This document shows, piece by piece, positions 1 to 7,715 of a DNA stretch of 64,000 bases. Position numbers and translations under genes: made by a program. The first letter of the stretch is position 1. Each line of letters starts with the position of its first letter. The notes beneath the pieces were generated by a model, which saw nothing but the letters and a program-made list of their open reading frames with translations, ran no database searches and was not told the DNA's origin. Location of the stretch: positions 1 to 64,000 of the forward strand of contig JBMONC010000045.1 in the NCBI GenBank assembly GCA_049324875.1. Direction: 5' to 3'. Source of the DNA: JAWLHU01 sp049324875. Lineage in GTDB: Bacteria; Bacillota; Sulfobacillia; Symbiobacteriales; Symbiobacteriaceae.

Positions 1-28
1 CGGGCAAGTAGGCTCACGGGTGATGCGA

Positions 29-70
29 AGCCCCGCGGCCCCTTCAGGGGGGCCCGGGGCTCCGCTTTTT
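29..70 (+). terminator. Rho-independent terminator
   Basis: A GC-rich hairpin (arms AGCCCCGCGGCCCC and GGGGCCCGGGGCT) is followed by a run of five T. It probably ends a gene lying to the left of the window. Confidence 0.7.
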
Positions 71-149
71 CCCGGTCCGGGGGCAGGGTTTCCGTCCCTC
101 TGAGTGCGAATTGTTGAGGGTCGATTCTTTCGGGTCAGGAGGAAACCCT

Positions 150-1505
150 GTGAGTGATCATCAGCATCAGGCCCGGGTGGGGCCGTCCCAGGAGGGTGCG
201 CTCACCTGGGGGACGATGCTCCGCCTGTTCCTGCCCCTCTCCCTCTCCGACGTCATCATGATCCTCTCGGGGCCGATCCTGACCATCGGGCTGACCCGGC
301 TGGCCGATCCCACCGTCTCGCTGGGCGCCTACTCGGTGGCGCTGAACGTGGCGATCCTGCTGGAGAGCCCGATCATCATGCTGCTCCACGCCTCCACCTC
401 CCTGAGCCGGTACCGGGAGACCTACCGACCGCTGCGGCTCTTCATGCTCTGGGCCAATGCGGTGCTGACGGTGCTCTTCGCCCTGCTGGCCTTCACCCCG
501 GCCTACGACTGGCTCTTCCGGGGGGTGCTGGGCCAGCCGGACGCCATCGCCACCGCCGCCCGGCCCGCCTTTCAGGTGATGCTGCTCTGGCCCGCCGCCA
601 TCGGCTGGCGCCGCTTCCACCAGGGCATCCTGATCAACCGGAAGCAGTCGAAGCTGGTCGCCTACGCCGGCTTTGCCCGCGTCGGCTCCCTCAGCCTGGT
701 CACCCTGCTGGGGGTGCTGGGGCGGGGGCACGGGGCGACGGTGGCCGGCCTGGCGCTGGTGACCAGCGTGATCGTGGAGGCGGCAGCGGTCACCTGGCTG
801 ACCCGGCCCTACCTGAAGGACGGGCCGACGGTGCCGGAGGGGGCCGCCCCCGCCTGGGCGCCCCGGGACCTCTGGCAGATCACCCGCTGGTACTGGCCCC
901 TGGCCATGACCCAGATCCTGGTCTGGGTGGTCCGGCCGCTGATCAACGGCGGCATCGCCCGGACCCCCGACCCCGAGCTGGGACTGGCCGCCTGGCCGGT
1001 GGCCTGGACCACCATCGGCATGGTGGCCAACTCGGTCCGGATGGTGCAGCAGCTGGCGCTGACGCTCCTGAAGGACCGGCACTCCTACGCCATGCTCCGC
1101 CGCTTCGTCTGGACCGCCGGGCTGGCCGCCTCGGCCCTGATGGGGCTGCTGGCCTTCACCCCGCTGGGCTTCGGCTACATGGAGTGGGTGCTGGGGCTGC
1201 GGGGCGGGCTGGCGGCGGTGGCCCTGGCGGCGGTGCCGGCGCTGCAGATCGGCCTCTTCTACCCGCTGATGCTCGCCTTGCAGAACTGGATGCAGGGGCT
1301 GCTGGTCAAGGACGGCCGGACCGGCATGGTCAACGCCGGGGCCATCACCGGCGGGGCGGTCACCATGGTGGTGGTCTACGCCGGGGCGCTTCTCTGGCAC
1401 CTGCCCGGCCCCCAGCTGGGGATCATCGCCCTCCTGTGCGGCGGGGCGGCCGAGCTGTCGGTCCTCTTCCTGGCCTCCCGGGCGCAGCGGGCCCGCTTTC
1501 AATAG
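150..1505 (+). CDS. MATE/MOP-superfamily-like multi-spanning membrane transporter
   Basis: A polytopic membrane protein of about 451 aa with roughly 12 hydrophobic segments spread over its length. The overall layout (N-terminal segment around LSDVIMILSGPILTIGLTRL, internal pseudo-symmetry, loops rich in Arg and Trp) resembles the MOP/MATE exporter and flippase superfamily, so export of a drug or lipid-linked substrate is likely but the substrate cannot be told. The GTG start at 150 is chosen because AGGAGGA sits 6-12 bases upstream; the longer frame starting at 111 has no ribosome site. It is a single gene between a terminator and a convergent neighbour. Family placement is inferred from topology and general resemblance, not from a diagnostic motif. 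Confidence 0.75.
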   Translation: MSDHQHQARVGPSQEGALTWGTMLRLFLPLSLSDVIMILSGPILTIGLTRLADPTVSLGAYSVALNVAILLESPIIMLLHASTSLSRYRETYRPLRLFMLWANAVLTVLFALLAFTPAYDWLFRGVLGQPDAIATAARPAFQVMLLWPAAIGWRRFHQGILINRKQSKLVAYAGFARVGSLSLVTLLGVLGRGHGATVAGLALVTSVIVEAAAVTWLTRPYLKDGPTVPEGAAPAWAPRDLWQITRWYWPLAMTQILVWVVRPLINGGIARTPDPELGLAAWPVAWTTIGMVANSVRMVQQLALTLLKDRHSYAMLRRFVWTAGLAASALMGLLAFTPLGFGYMEWVLGLRGGLAAVALAAVPALQIGLFYPLMLALQNWMQGLLVKDGRTGMVNAGAITGGAVTMVVVYAGALLWHLPGPQLGIIALLCGGAAELSVLFLASRAQRARFQ

Positions 1506-1509
1506 AAGA

Positions 1510-1538
1510 GGGAGCACGGGCAACCCACCCGTGCTCCC
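1510..1538. terminator. Bidirectional terminator hairpin
   Basis: A perfect 11-bp stem (GGGAGCACGGG / CCCGTGCTCCC) with a 7-base loop lies between two convergent genes and can serve both. Confidence 0.7.
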
Positions 1539-1550
1539 CACTGCTTCTGG

Positions 1551-1934
1551 TTAGTAAACCTGGTGGAAGAACTTCTCGAACTTGAGCTCCACCAGCTTCC
1601 GGGTCTCCTCCGAGACCGGGGGCAGCCCGCCCAGGACCCGGTCCATCAGGGTGAAGCCCCGGCGGATCGCCTCCCGGGCTGCCAGCAGCTGGCTCTGCTC
1701 CCGTCCGACCGAGGCGATGGCGGTCTGGACGATCCGGCTCGCCACGGCGTTGGGGTTGCCCCAGCCCCGCAGGACGAGGTCGGGGTGGTCATAGGGAAGT
1801 CGCTTCCCCTCGATCTCCGCGGCCCGGCGCTGGCGGCCCACCTCCCGGCGGACAAAGTCGGTGAGCGCATCCAGCACGACGGCGGAGCGCTGGGAAGCGA
1901 GCGGGGAGGCGGCGGATGCTGCTCCGACCCTCAT
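1551..1934 (-). CDS. Conserved hypothetical protein, 127 aa
   Basis: A soluble, mostly helical protein with many Arg and Glu residues that ends in KFEKFFHQVY. I do not recognise the family. The ATG at 1934 is chosen because AAGGAGGTG sits eight bases upstream; the open frame extends further upstream (to 2108) but without a ribosome site and through the promoter. It has no signal peptide or membrane segment. It is transcribed alone, convergent with the transporter, from a good sigma-A-like promoter (TTCCGT, 17 bp, TACAAT). Confidence 0.75.
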   Translation of the reverse strand: MRVGAASAASPLASQRSAVVLDALTDFVRREVGRQRRAAEIEGKRLPYDHPDLVLRGWGNPNAVASRIVQTAIASVGREQSQLLAAREAIRRGFTLMDRVLGGLPPVSEETRKLVELKFEKFFHQVY

Positions 1935-1992
1935 CTGGTGGACACCTCCTTGGTGGCAGGTGACAGGGGATGTACACAACTTGGGGAGATAC

Positions 1993-2021
1993 ATTGTAAC
2001 ATGGCGATGCAGATAACGGAA
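1993..2021 (-). promoter_or_regulatory. Sigma-A-like promoter for the 127-aa gene
   Basis: On the minus strand TTCCGT (2021-2016), a 17-bp spacer and TACAAT (1998-1993) lie about 60 bp upstream of the ATG at 1934. The surrounding DNA is AT-rich compared with the window. Confidence 0.55.
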
Positions 2022-2175
2022 TATCCTTTGTGAATTCTGAATAAAATTCACCCGGCCTTTCCAGAGCCAAACGCTCCTCTCCGGAACGGGCAAGCGATGG
2101 ATATCCACATGTTAACTTCAGACAATGCTTCAACAGTGGATAACGCGACCGTTTTTCCCCAGAGCGAAACCGGTC

Positions 2176-2940
2176 TCAACAGAGCCGCCACCGGCGCATC
2201 AGGGGGGCGAGGGGGCGGGCCCAGCGGAGGAGGGGGAAGCGCTCGATCTCCCGGGCCACCCGGAGGGCATCCTGCTGGATGAAGCGGATCACCATCTGCC
2301 GCTCCGGCTCGCTCTCGGCGGCCAGCAGGAAGCGGGCGTTCCGCCAGACGTTGTCCCGCCAGCTCTTCAGGCCGAAGGTGGCCAGGTGCTGGTCCAGGGT
2401 GCCCATCACCCGGCCGAGGGGAAGCACCAGCCGGCCGTAGCAGCCGGCCACCTCCCGCTCCACGGCGGGAATCACCTCGAAGAGCACCCGGTTGATCTGG
2501 TCGTGGTCGAAGCGGCGGCGGAGGATGCGGAAGAGGGAGGCCTCGTCCCGCTCGCCCCGGAGGATCTCCGCTGCCACCAGCGGCAGGTCGTTGTTGATGT
2601 GGGCGTTCATCCCCAGCAGGATGTCCTGCAGGAGGAAGCCCTGCCTGCGCACCGCCACCCGGAAGGCGTACTCCCAGGCCGGGGGCGGCGCATCCCCCCG
2701 CTCGAACCGGTCCAGGGCATCGAAGTAGTACCAGGCGAAGCGGATGGCGACCCGCTCCACCCAGGCGGGGTCGAGGAAGAAGGGCTCGGTCAGCCGCTGC
2801 CGCGCCGTGGCGGTCATCCGCCGGTAGACCCGGAGGAAGGCGGCCCGGTGGTCCTCCGCCCGGTCGAAGCGGGCCAGGTGCGCCGTCATCACCGCCAGCA
2901 GGTCATCCAGGGAGCCCACGTGGGCGCCGCCCATCTCCAC
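2176..2940 (-). CDS. DUF5995 family protein
   Basis: A 254-aa soluble protein. The motif GMNAHINNDLP at about residues 110-120 is the signature of the DUF5995 family, whose function is unknown; the conserved His, Asn and Asp residues suggest a metal or cofactor site in a helical bundle. The N-terminal part (residues 10-100) is helical with many acidic and aromatic residues. The start is a GTG with AGGAGG nine bases upstream; an ATG two codons later is a poorer fit. It stands alone, divergent from the small gene at 3032. Confidence 0.75.
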   Translation of the reverse strand: MEMGGAHVGSLDDLLAVMTAHLARFDRAEDHRAAFLRVYRRMTATARQRLTEPFFLDPAWVERVAIRFAWYYFDALDRFERGDAPPPAWEYAFRVAVRRQGFLLQDILLGMNAHINNDLPLVAAEILRGERDEASLFRILRRRFDHDQINRVLFEVIPAVEREVAGCYGRLVLPLGRVMGTLDQHLATFGLKSWRDNVWRNARFLLAAESEPERQMVIRFIQQDALRVAREIERFPLLRWARPLAPLMRRWRLC

Positions 2941-3031
2941 CGGTCAACACCTCCTTTTTGCTAGTCTGCGCGAGGAGACGGGCTGCCCTCCGGCGACATC
3001 CTGGTCAGATGACCGCCGGGAGGGAGTTCGC

Positions 3032-3304
3032 ATGGCCGTTCTGCTCGATCTTTGCCGCCGCACCGCCGAGCCCAGCCTTGTGATCAAGTGGAATGGGATG
3101 CCTGCCTCCTTTCGCTGGCGGGGAGAGATGCACGAGACCGCCGTCCTGCACAGCTGGTGGGAGGATGGCGCCGGCCGGCAGTGGTACCGGGTGGAGTCGG
3201 TCGAGGGGCGGCTCTTCCTGCTGGGCTGCGGCAGGGATGGCTGGACGGCGGCGCCGCTGCCCGGCGGTGCGGGGCCGGCGAGCGGCCAGGCGGCCCGGGC
3301 ATGA
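3032..3304 (+). CDS. Small DUF6504-like protein, 90 aa
   Basis: A short soluble protein with a beta-rich core containing the pattern F-x-W-x-G (FRWRGE), then a pair of Trp (SWWED) and WYRVES. This pattern is typical of DUF6504, a family of unknown function common in high-GC Gram-positives. GGGAGGGAG lies five bases before the ATG. The Gly/Ala-rich C-terminus looks disordered. Family assignment is from pattern memory and is moderately certain. Confidence 0.65.
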   Translation: MAVLLDLCRRTAEPSLVIKWNGMPASFRWRGEMHETAVLHSWWEDGAGRQWYRVESVEGRLFLLGCGRDGWTAAPLPGGAGPASGQAARA

Positions 3305-3306
3305 GC

Positions 3307-3330
3307 AGAGCGGCCCGGGGGGGCCGCTCT
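3307..3330. terminator. Terminator hairpin between convergent genes
   Basis: AGAGCGGCCC pairs with GGGCCGCTCT. It lies between the DUF6504-like gene and the 3' end of the split protease gene. Confidence 0.6.
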
Positions 3331-3346
3331 GTCAGCGGTGTTGGGG

Positions 3347-5288
3347 CTAGTCCCAGTGGAGGGTGACCGGACCGGAGGTCCAGACATCCCAGTGGTCGGG
3401 GTTCTGCTTGTCGCCCAGGGGGCGGAGCACCTTCAGCCGCAGCCGGTAGGTCCCCTCCGGCAGCTGCCTTCCGGTGTCGTTGTAGCCGGCGAAGACGGCC
3501 CACTCGATGTAGCCGGCGGAGCGGTGGTAGTAATCCGCCCGGAAGGCGTGGCCGAGCTGCCGACCGGTCTGGGCGTCGATGATCTCCACCCGCACCTCCT
3601 GCCCCTGGCGGGCCATGGACCAGATCACGAAGGCGAGCCCCTCGTCGCACCCACAGTTGGGGTAGATCTCCATGGACTCCATCGGGTAGAGGTAGCCCTC
3701 GGAGTACGCTGCCAACCAGGGCAGGTCGTAGCCCAGCGGGTCCAGCGCCGTCTCCGCCTGGTAGTCGCCGTAGTAGCCCAGGTAGGGGATGGAGGCCACC
3801 CGCTGGCCGCCGCCGTCGAGGACGCTGATCCAGCCATGGATCAGTCCTTCGGGGGCGCCTGCCACGTCGACCGTCAGCCGGACCTGCCGCTGCTGGCCGG
3901 GCCGGAGCCGCAGGACGGCGGGCTCTGCCTGGAGCGAGGCGCCCTCGCCGGTGATCTGGAAGGTGTAGAACTGGGTCTCGTCGCTGGTGTTGGTCAGGGT
4001 GACCCGCTTCTGCACGGCGCTGACGCCGTCCATCTCCCCCAGGGAGAGCTTGTCGGGCAGCACCCGCACCCCGGCGTTGATCGCCGCGTAGAGATCGATC
4101 ATCCCGGCGCCCTGCCGGTGGACGGGGTAGAGCTCAGCGCTATCAGGCCCCATGGTCCGAGGTTCAGCGGTGTTCATCAGCATCGCCCGGACCGCCTCCT
4201 GCCGCTGCCTGGGCCCCATCTGGCTCAGCTCCTCCGCCCTCGCCTCGATGATCAGGGCGGCGGCGCCGGAGACGTGGGGAGCGGACATGGAGGTGCCGGA
4301 GAGGCTGGCGTAGCCGCCCTCGGCCAGCGGGTAGGTGGAGAAGATGGAGCCGCCCGGGGCGGTCAGGTCGGGTTTGAGCGAGAGGTCGGGGGCGGGGCCC
4401 CAGGAGGAGAAGCTCGAGATCAGCCCGGCGGTCTCGTTGGCGAAGGTGTAGCGCTGCCCCGTGAAGGTGAGGGTGACCGGCCCGCTCTCCATCAGGCCCT
4501 GCAGCCGCAGGCCGTCGCTCTGGGAGAGGGAGAGGGTGGGCAGGTAGTCGCCGGGCTCGCCCAGGGTGCCCCGGAAGAAGCCGGGCTGGTTGTTGTGGAT
4601 GAGCACCAGCACCGCCCCGTGGGCCTGGGCCCGCATCGTCTTCTCCCGGAAGGTGATGGCGCCCCGGGAGATCAGGGCGACCTTGCCCTCCACCTTGGAG
4701 CTGCCGTCCGGGTTCTGGAAGTCGGCATCGCTGGTCCCCAGCCCGGCATAGACCACCTCCGCCGAGGTGCCCGAGGAGGGCGGGGCGGGGGCGAATTCCA
4801 TGGTGGCGTAGCCCATGGGCAGCCCCTCCGAGTCGAGGAAGCCGTCCCGGGTGGCCATGTTGTTCTCGAAGGAGGCGACGGCAATGGCGCCCGCGCCCAC
4901 CGCCGGCGAGCCCGTGGCGAACTCCCCCGCCTCGCCCTCGTTGCCGGCCGAGGCCACCACCACCACGCCCCGGTCCGCCAGCCACTGGGCCGCCTGGGCG
5001 CTGGGGTCCTGGGGCCAGGTGAAGGCGTCGCCCAGCGACATGTTGACCACGTCGACCTCCAGGTCATAGGCCATCTCCAGCGCCTGGACGATGATGCTGT
5101 CCCAGGTGTACCCCTCGGTGCCGAAGACCTTCAGGGCGACCAGGTCGACGCCCGGGGCGACCCCGGTCACGCCGGTGTTCGGCTCGGCGGCCAGGGCGCC
5201 GATGATCCCGGCCACGTGGGTGCCGTGGCCGTTGATGTCCATCGGGTCGAGGTCGGGCATGGGCTCGTTGGAGCCATCGAAGTCGTCG
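3347..5288 (-). CDS. Subtilisin-like (S8) secreted protease, 3' piece of a gene split in three
   Basis: This piece encodes residues 205-850 of a reconstructed 850-aa S8 peptidase. It holds the catalytic His in NGHGTHVAG (H225), the oxyanion Asn in ASAGNEG (about N320), a PA domain inserted at about 363-478, the catalytic Ser in GTSMSAPH (about S537), and a C-terminal beta-rich region from about 600. It lacks a start, signal peptide, propeptide and catalytic Asp. The frame is open upstream of the internal ATG at 5260 and reads ...FFGDDFDGSNEP up to a TAA at 5320, inside element A. The natural coding sequence stops at the element junction (core GG at 5290-5289) and continues at 9309. In the present arrangement it cannot give an active enzyme. 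Vpr and lactocepin-type proteases share this layout. Confidence 0.9.
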
Positions 5289-5313
5289 CCGAAGAAATCA
5301 CCGAAACGACCCC
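5289..5313. other. Left attachment site of element A (core plus element-side arm)
   Basis: Core CC at 5289-5290, direct repeat CCGA at 5289-5292, and an element-side arm whose outer part GAAACGACCCC (5303-5313) mirrors GGGGTTCTTTC (9285-9295) at the other end. Confidence 0.75.
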
Positions 5314-5350
5314 AGGTTTAGGGTGGGGGGAAGGTGGGCAGAATGAAGAC

Positions 5351-5425
5351 GGCCCGGTGAGAAGCCACCGGGCCGGGCGGACGCCGTTGTCATGTACCGC
5401 GTGGGGTTAGGCGCTGCCTAACCCC
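5351..5425 (-). terminator. Two terminator-like hairpins after the 25-aa ORF
   Basis: Directly after the TAG of the micro-ORF (reading the minus strand) is a perfect 10-bp stem (GGGGTTAGGC / GCCTAACCCC, 5403-5425). About 30 bp further is a 9-bp stem (GGCCCGGTG / CACCGGGCC, 5351-5374) followed by T-rich sequence on that strand. Confidence 0.5.
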
Positions 5426-5503
5426 CTACAGGCAGAGGGTCAGGAGTTTGAGCAGGAGCGCGAGGAAGATGAGCCAAAAGACCCGATCATCCAACTTGCT
5501 CAT
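5426..5503 (-). CDS. 25-aa hydrophobic single-span peptide
   Basis: ATG at 5503 follows AAGGGGGTG at a good distance and encodes a charged N-terminus (MSKLDDR) followed by one hydrophobic span rich in Leu, ending in TLCL. Two strong hairpins follow the stop codon. The size and design resemble small membrane peptides such as type I toxins or small membrane regulators carried by mobile elements, but no sequence family is recognised and no antisense RNA could be established. It lies between the left end of element A and the recombinase, divergent from it. Confidence 0.5.
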   Translation of the reverse strand: MSKLDDRVFWLIFLALLLKLLTLCL

Positions 5504-5550
5504 GCCGACACCCCCTTCCGCTCAACGAGGCGCCGCCACCTACATATACG

Positions 5551-5582
5551 GATGGACCTGCGATTCGGTTCGCGGGTCCATC
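5551..5582. promoter_or_regulatory. 13-bp inverted repeat upstream of recombinase A
   Basis: GATGGACCTGCGA and TCGCGGGTCCATC pair with one G-T mismatch around a 6-base loop. It lies 48 bp upstream of the recombinase promoter and between two divergent genes, so it may be an operator or a protein binding site. It has no T-run and is unlikely to be a terminator. Confidence 0.45.
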
Positions 5583-5629
5583 TGCTATGTCGGGGCGGCT
5601 GGTCTGCCCATCGAAGCAGAGCTGGGTTC

Positions 5630-5658
5630 TTCATAAAACCACCCCTATCTGGTAGAAT
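5630..5658 (+). promoter_or_regulatory. Promoter of recombinase A
   Basis: TTCATA (5630-5635), a 17-bp spacer and TAGAAT (5653-5658) lie about 20 bp before the ribosome site AGAGGTGA of the recombinase gene. Confidence 0.5.
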
Positions 5659-5677
5659 ACGGATAGAGGTGAGGAGT

Positions 5678-7273
5678 TTGGCAGCGGTGGCGATCTACAT
5701 TCGCTGGTCAACGGAGGATCAGGGGAACGGCACCACCTTGCAGGTGCAGCAGGAGGCGTGCATGGCGTACTGTGACCGGCAGGGCTGGTGCGTCTCGGAG
5801 GAACTGATCTTCGTGGATGATGGCTACTCCGGCGGCAACCTGCACCGGCCGGCGCTGGAGCGGCTGCGGGAGCGGGTCCGCTCGGGGGAGGTGGACCGGA
5901 TCGTGGTCTACCGCATGGACAGGCTCTCCCGCGACCTGGCCGATGCCACCGGCCTGGTGGGCAAGGAGTGGCGGGGCCGGGCGGTGGTCCGGTCGGCGAC
6001 GGAGGATCTGATCCCCGAGCAGGACGAGGGCTGGCTCAACTACTCCTTTCGGGCCGCCTTCGCCGACTACGAGCGCCGGGTCATCCGCCAGCGGACCTAC
6101 GCCGGGAAGGTGCGGCGCTCCCAGGAGGGCTACAAGGTGGCCGGGGGCGCCCCCTACGGCTACCGGCGGACGGAGAGGCCGGGGGTCTTTGAGGCGGATG
6201 AGGAGCGGGCGGAGGTCGTCCGGCAGATCTATCTCAAGTGCGCCGTGGAGAACTTCGGACTGCCCGCCCTGGCCCGCTGGCTGAACGAGATGGGCTACAA
6301 GCCGGCCCGGGCGGCCAAGTGGACGGTGGGGACGGTCCGGCCGATCCTGGTCAACCCGGTCTACAAGGGGCGGGTGGTCTTCGGCCGGCAGAGGTTCCTG
6401 AAGAGCTCGGCGGCCGATTCGGGGCCGTGGCGCAAGCTGGTGACGCCCAAGGTGGATGTGGAGGCGGCGCCGGGCACCCTTCCCCCGCTGGTCTCGGAGG
6501 AGCTATGGGAGCTGGCCCAGGAGGCGCTGACCAGGCGCAGGGCCTGGATGGAGGAGAGCTCCGGCCGGTCGCTGGGCTCCCACCGGCTGCTGACCGGGAT
6601 CATCTACTGCAAGTGCGGCGGGCGGCTGATGCCGAAGACCGGCGGTGCCAAGCGGCCCGGCCAGGACTCCTACCGCTGCCGGGGGAATGAGCAGACTGAG
6701 CGGTGCGGCTTTGACCCGGGCTACATCCAGGTCGACCTGCTTGATAGGCTCGTGACCCAGCAGGTGCTGGAGCGGGTGACGGCCGAGGGCTTCCCGCAGC
6801 AGCTGGCGGCGGCCCTGACCGGGCAGGTGCGGGAGGAGATGAACCTGCTGAAGGTGCGCCGGCAGGGGCTGGAGGAGGAGCTGGAGCGGCTGGAGGGGGA
6901 GCTCCGCTTCCTGGACGCCGAGTACCGCCAGCGGCGGCTGACGGTCGAAGAGATGCGCCGGCTCCGGGGGCAGGTGGAGGAGGAGAAGTCCGGGCTCCTG
7001 CTGAAGATGGCAGAGGTTGAGAACTCCCTGGCGGACCAGTACCGGGAGCTGCGTGGGCAGCAGGCAGCCCTGGCCCAGGTGGAGCTTGCCCGCCGGTGGG
7101 ATGAGCTGGAGATGCAGCAGCGACGGGCGCTGGTCCGGACCTTCGTGCGGCGGGTGGTGGCCCACCGGCCCCGGGGGAGGCAGGAGCTGAGCCTGCACAT
7201 CGAGTGGGCCATCAGGACAGATACCGCTGAGCAGACTCTGGTGGCAGAGGTCCGGCGCAGGAGCAGGGTTTGA
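5678..7273 (+). CDS. Large serine recombinase of element A
   Basis: A site-specific recombinase of about 531 aa. The N-terminal resolvase domain has the Arg and nucleophile Ser in YIRWS (about residues 8-12), VDDGYSGG at about 47-54 and YRMDRLSR at about 79-86. The recombinase domain follows (GGAPYGYRR), then a zinc ribbon (CKCGGRLMP ... CRG ... RCGF) and a coiled coil (about residues 395-490), the standard order for large serine integrases. It should cut and rejoin the att sites at the two ends of element A. The start is a TTG after AGAGGTGA, or possibly the GTG at 5687. The first 40 residues are strikingly similar to recombinase B, although the rest has diverged. It begins 389 bp inside the left core. 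Confidence 0.9.
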   Translation: MAAVAIYIRWSTEDQGNGTTLQVQQEACMAYCDRQGWCVSEELIFVDDGYSGGNLHRPALERLRERVRSGEVDRIVVYRMDRLSRDLADATGLVGKEWRGRAVVRSATEDLIPEQDEGWLNYSFRAAFADYERRVIRQRTYAGKVRRSQEGYKVAGGAPYGYRRTERPGVFEADEERAEVVRQIYLKCAVENFGLPALARWLNEMGYKPARAAKWTVGTVRPILVNPVYKGRVVFGRQRFLKSSAADSGPWRKLVTPKVDVEAAPGTLPPLVSEELWELAQEALTRRRAWMEESSGRSLGSHRLLTGIIYCKCGGRLMPKTGGAKRPGQDSYRCRGNEQTERCGFDPGYIQVDLLDRLVTQQVLERVTAEGFPQQLAAALTGQVREEMNLLKVRRQGLEEELERLEGELRFLDAEYRQRRLTVEEMRRLRGQVEEEKSGLLLKMAEVENSLADQYRELRGQQAALAQVELARRWDELEMQQRRALVRTFVRRVVAHRPRGRQELSLHIEWAIRTDTAEQTLVAEVRRRSRV

Positions 7274-7287
7274 GGAGGTTTGCAGCA

Positions 7288-7437
7288 GTGGTGGATGGCA
7301 TGGTCATCCTGGAGGCGAACCGGCAAGGGCTGCTGGACATTGCGGAGGGCTGGGGCGGAAGGCCAGACGCTGGTGGGGGTTTAGAGAGTATTGGTGGGGG
7401 TGCTTCTCAGAGCGCTCCAGGAGTTGGCCGAGCATGA
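7288..7437 (+). CDS. Possible 49-aa ORF coupled to recombinase A
   Basis: GAGGAGG just after the recombinase stop is followed by GTG GTG at 7288-7293 and an open frame of 49 codons starting MVDGMVILEAN and ending in Gly/Ser-rich sequence. It partly overlaps the region upstream of the next gene. The ribosome site is the only positive evidence, so this may be spurious. Confidence 0.3.
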   Translation: MVDGMVILEANRQGLLDIAEGWGGRPDAGGGLESIGGGASQSAPGVGRA

Positions 7438-7459
7438 AGACCAGGGAGGCCAACCACAG

Positions 7460-7654
7460 ATGGAGTGGGAGAAGGCGGGGAAGAAGATCCTGTGGGCTGT
7501 GCCGGGAGTCATCCTGAATTTCGTGATCGCATCTGTCGCTCCAGGACCGTTAGGAAACTTCTTCAAGTTCATGGCTATCTTCATGGCTGTGATTGTGGGT
7601 CTTGTTATCCTGTCGCTTCTCTACGCAATCTGGAGGGAACGGCGAAATGGATAG
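7460..7654 (+). CDS. Small membrane protein of element A, 64 aa
   Basis: The ATG at 7460 has GGGAGG ten bases upstream. The protein has a short amphipathic N-terminus (MEWEKAGKKIL), two hydrophobic segments (about residues 10-25 and 35-57) and a basic tail (WRERRNG). The open frame extends upstream to 7391 with no ribosome site. A perfect terminator lies directly after it, so it closes the recombinase transcription unit. No family is recognised. Element B also carries one small membrane protein. Confidence 0.6.
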   Translation: MEWEKAGKKILWAVPGVILNFVIASVAPGPLGNFFKFMAIFMAVIVGLVILSLLYAIWRERRNG

Positions 7655-7660
7655 ACAGAG

Positions 7661-7690
7661 GGTCAGCACTCCCGAGGTGCTGACCTTTTT
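7661..7690 (+). terminator. Rho-independent terminator
   Basis: A perfect 9-bp stem (GGTCAGCAC / GTGCTGACC), a 7-base loop and TTTTT. It closes the recombinase A transcription unit. Confidence 0.85.
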
Positions 7691-7715
7691 CGTGCCCTGC
7701 AGATGGGGCTTGAGC

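Noticed and set aside
3338..5410. 690-aa open frame on the plus strand
   Set aside because: It is antisense to the S8 protease piece, has no ribosome site and no family features; the high GC content keeps such frames open by chance. The same holds for other long antisense frames, for example at 10465-11340 (minus), 15456-16616 (minus), 16717-18642 (minus), 18804-19943 (minus), 33577-36606 (plus) and 54793-57012 (minus).
7272..7460. Frame starting at 7391 as the N-terminus of the small membrane protein
   Set aside because: There is no ribosome site for TTG 7391; ATG 7460 has GGGAGG at a good distance.
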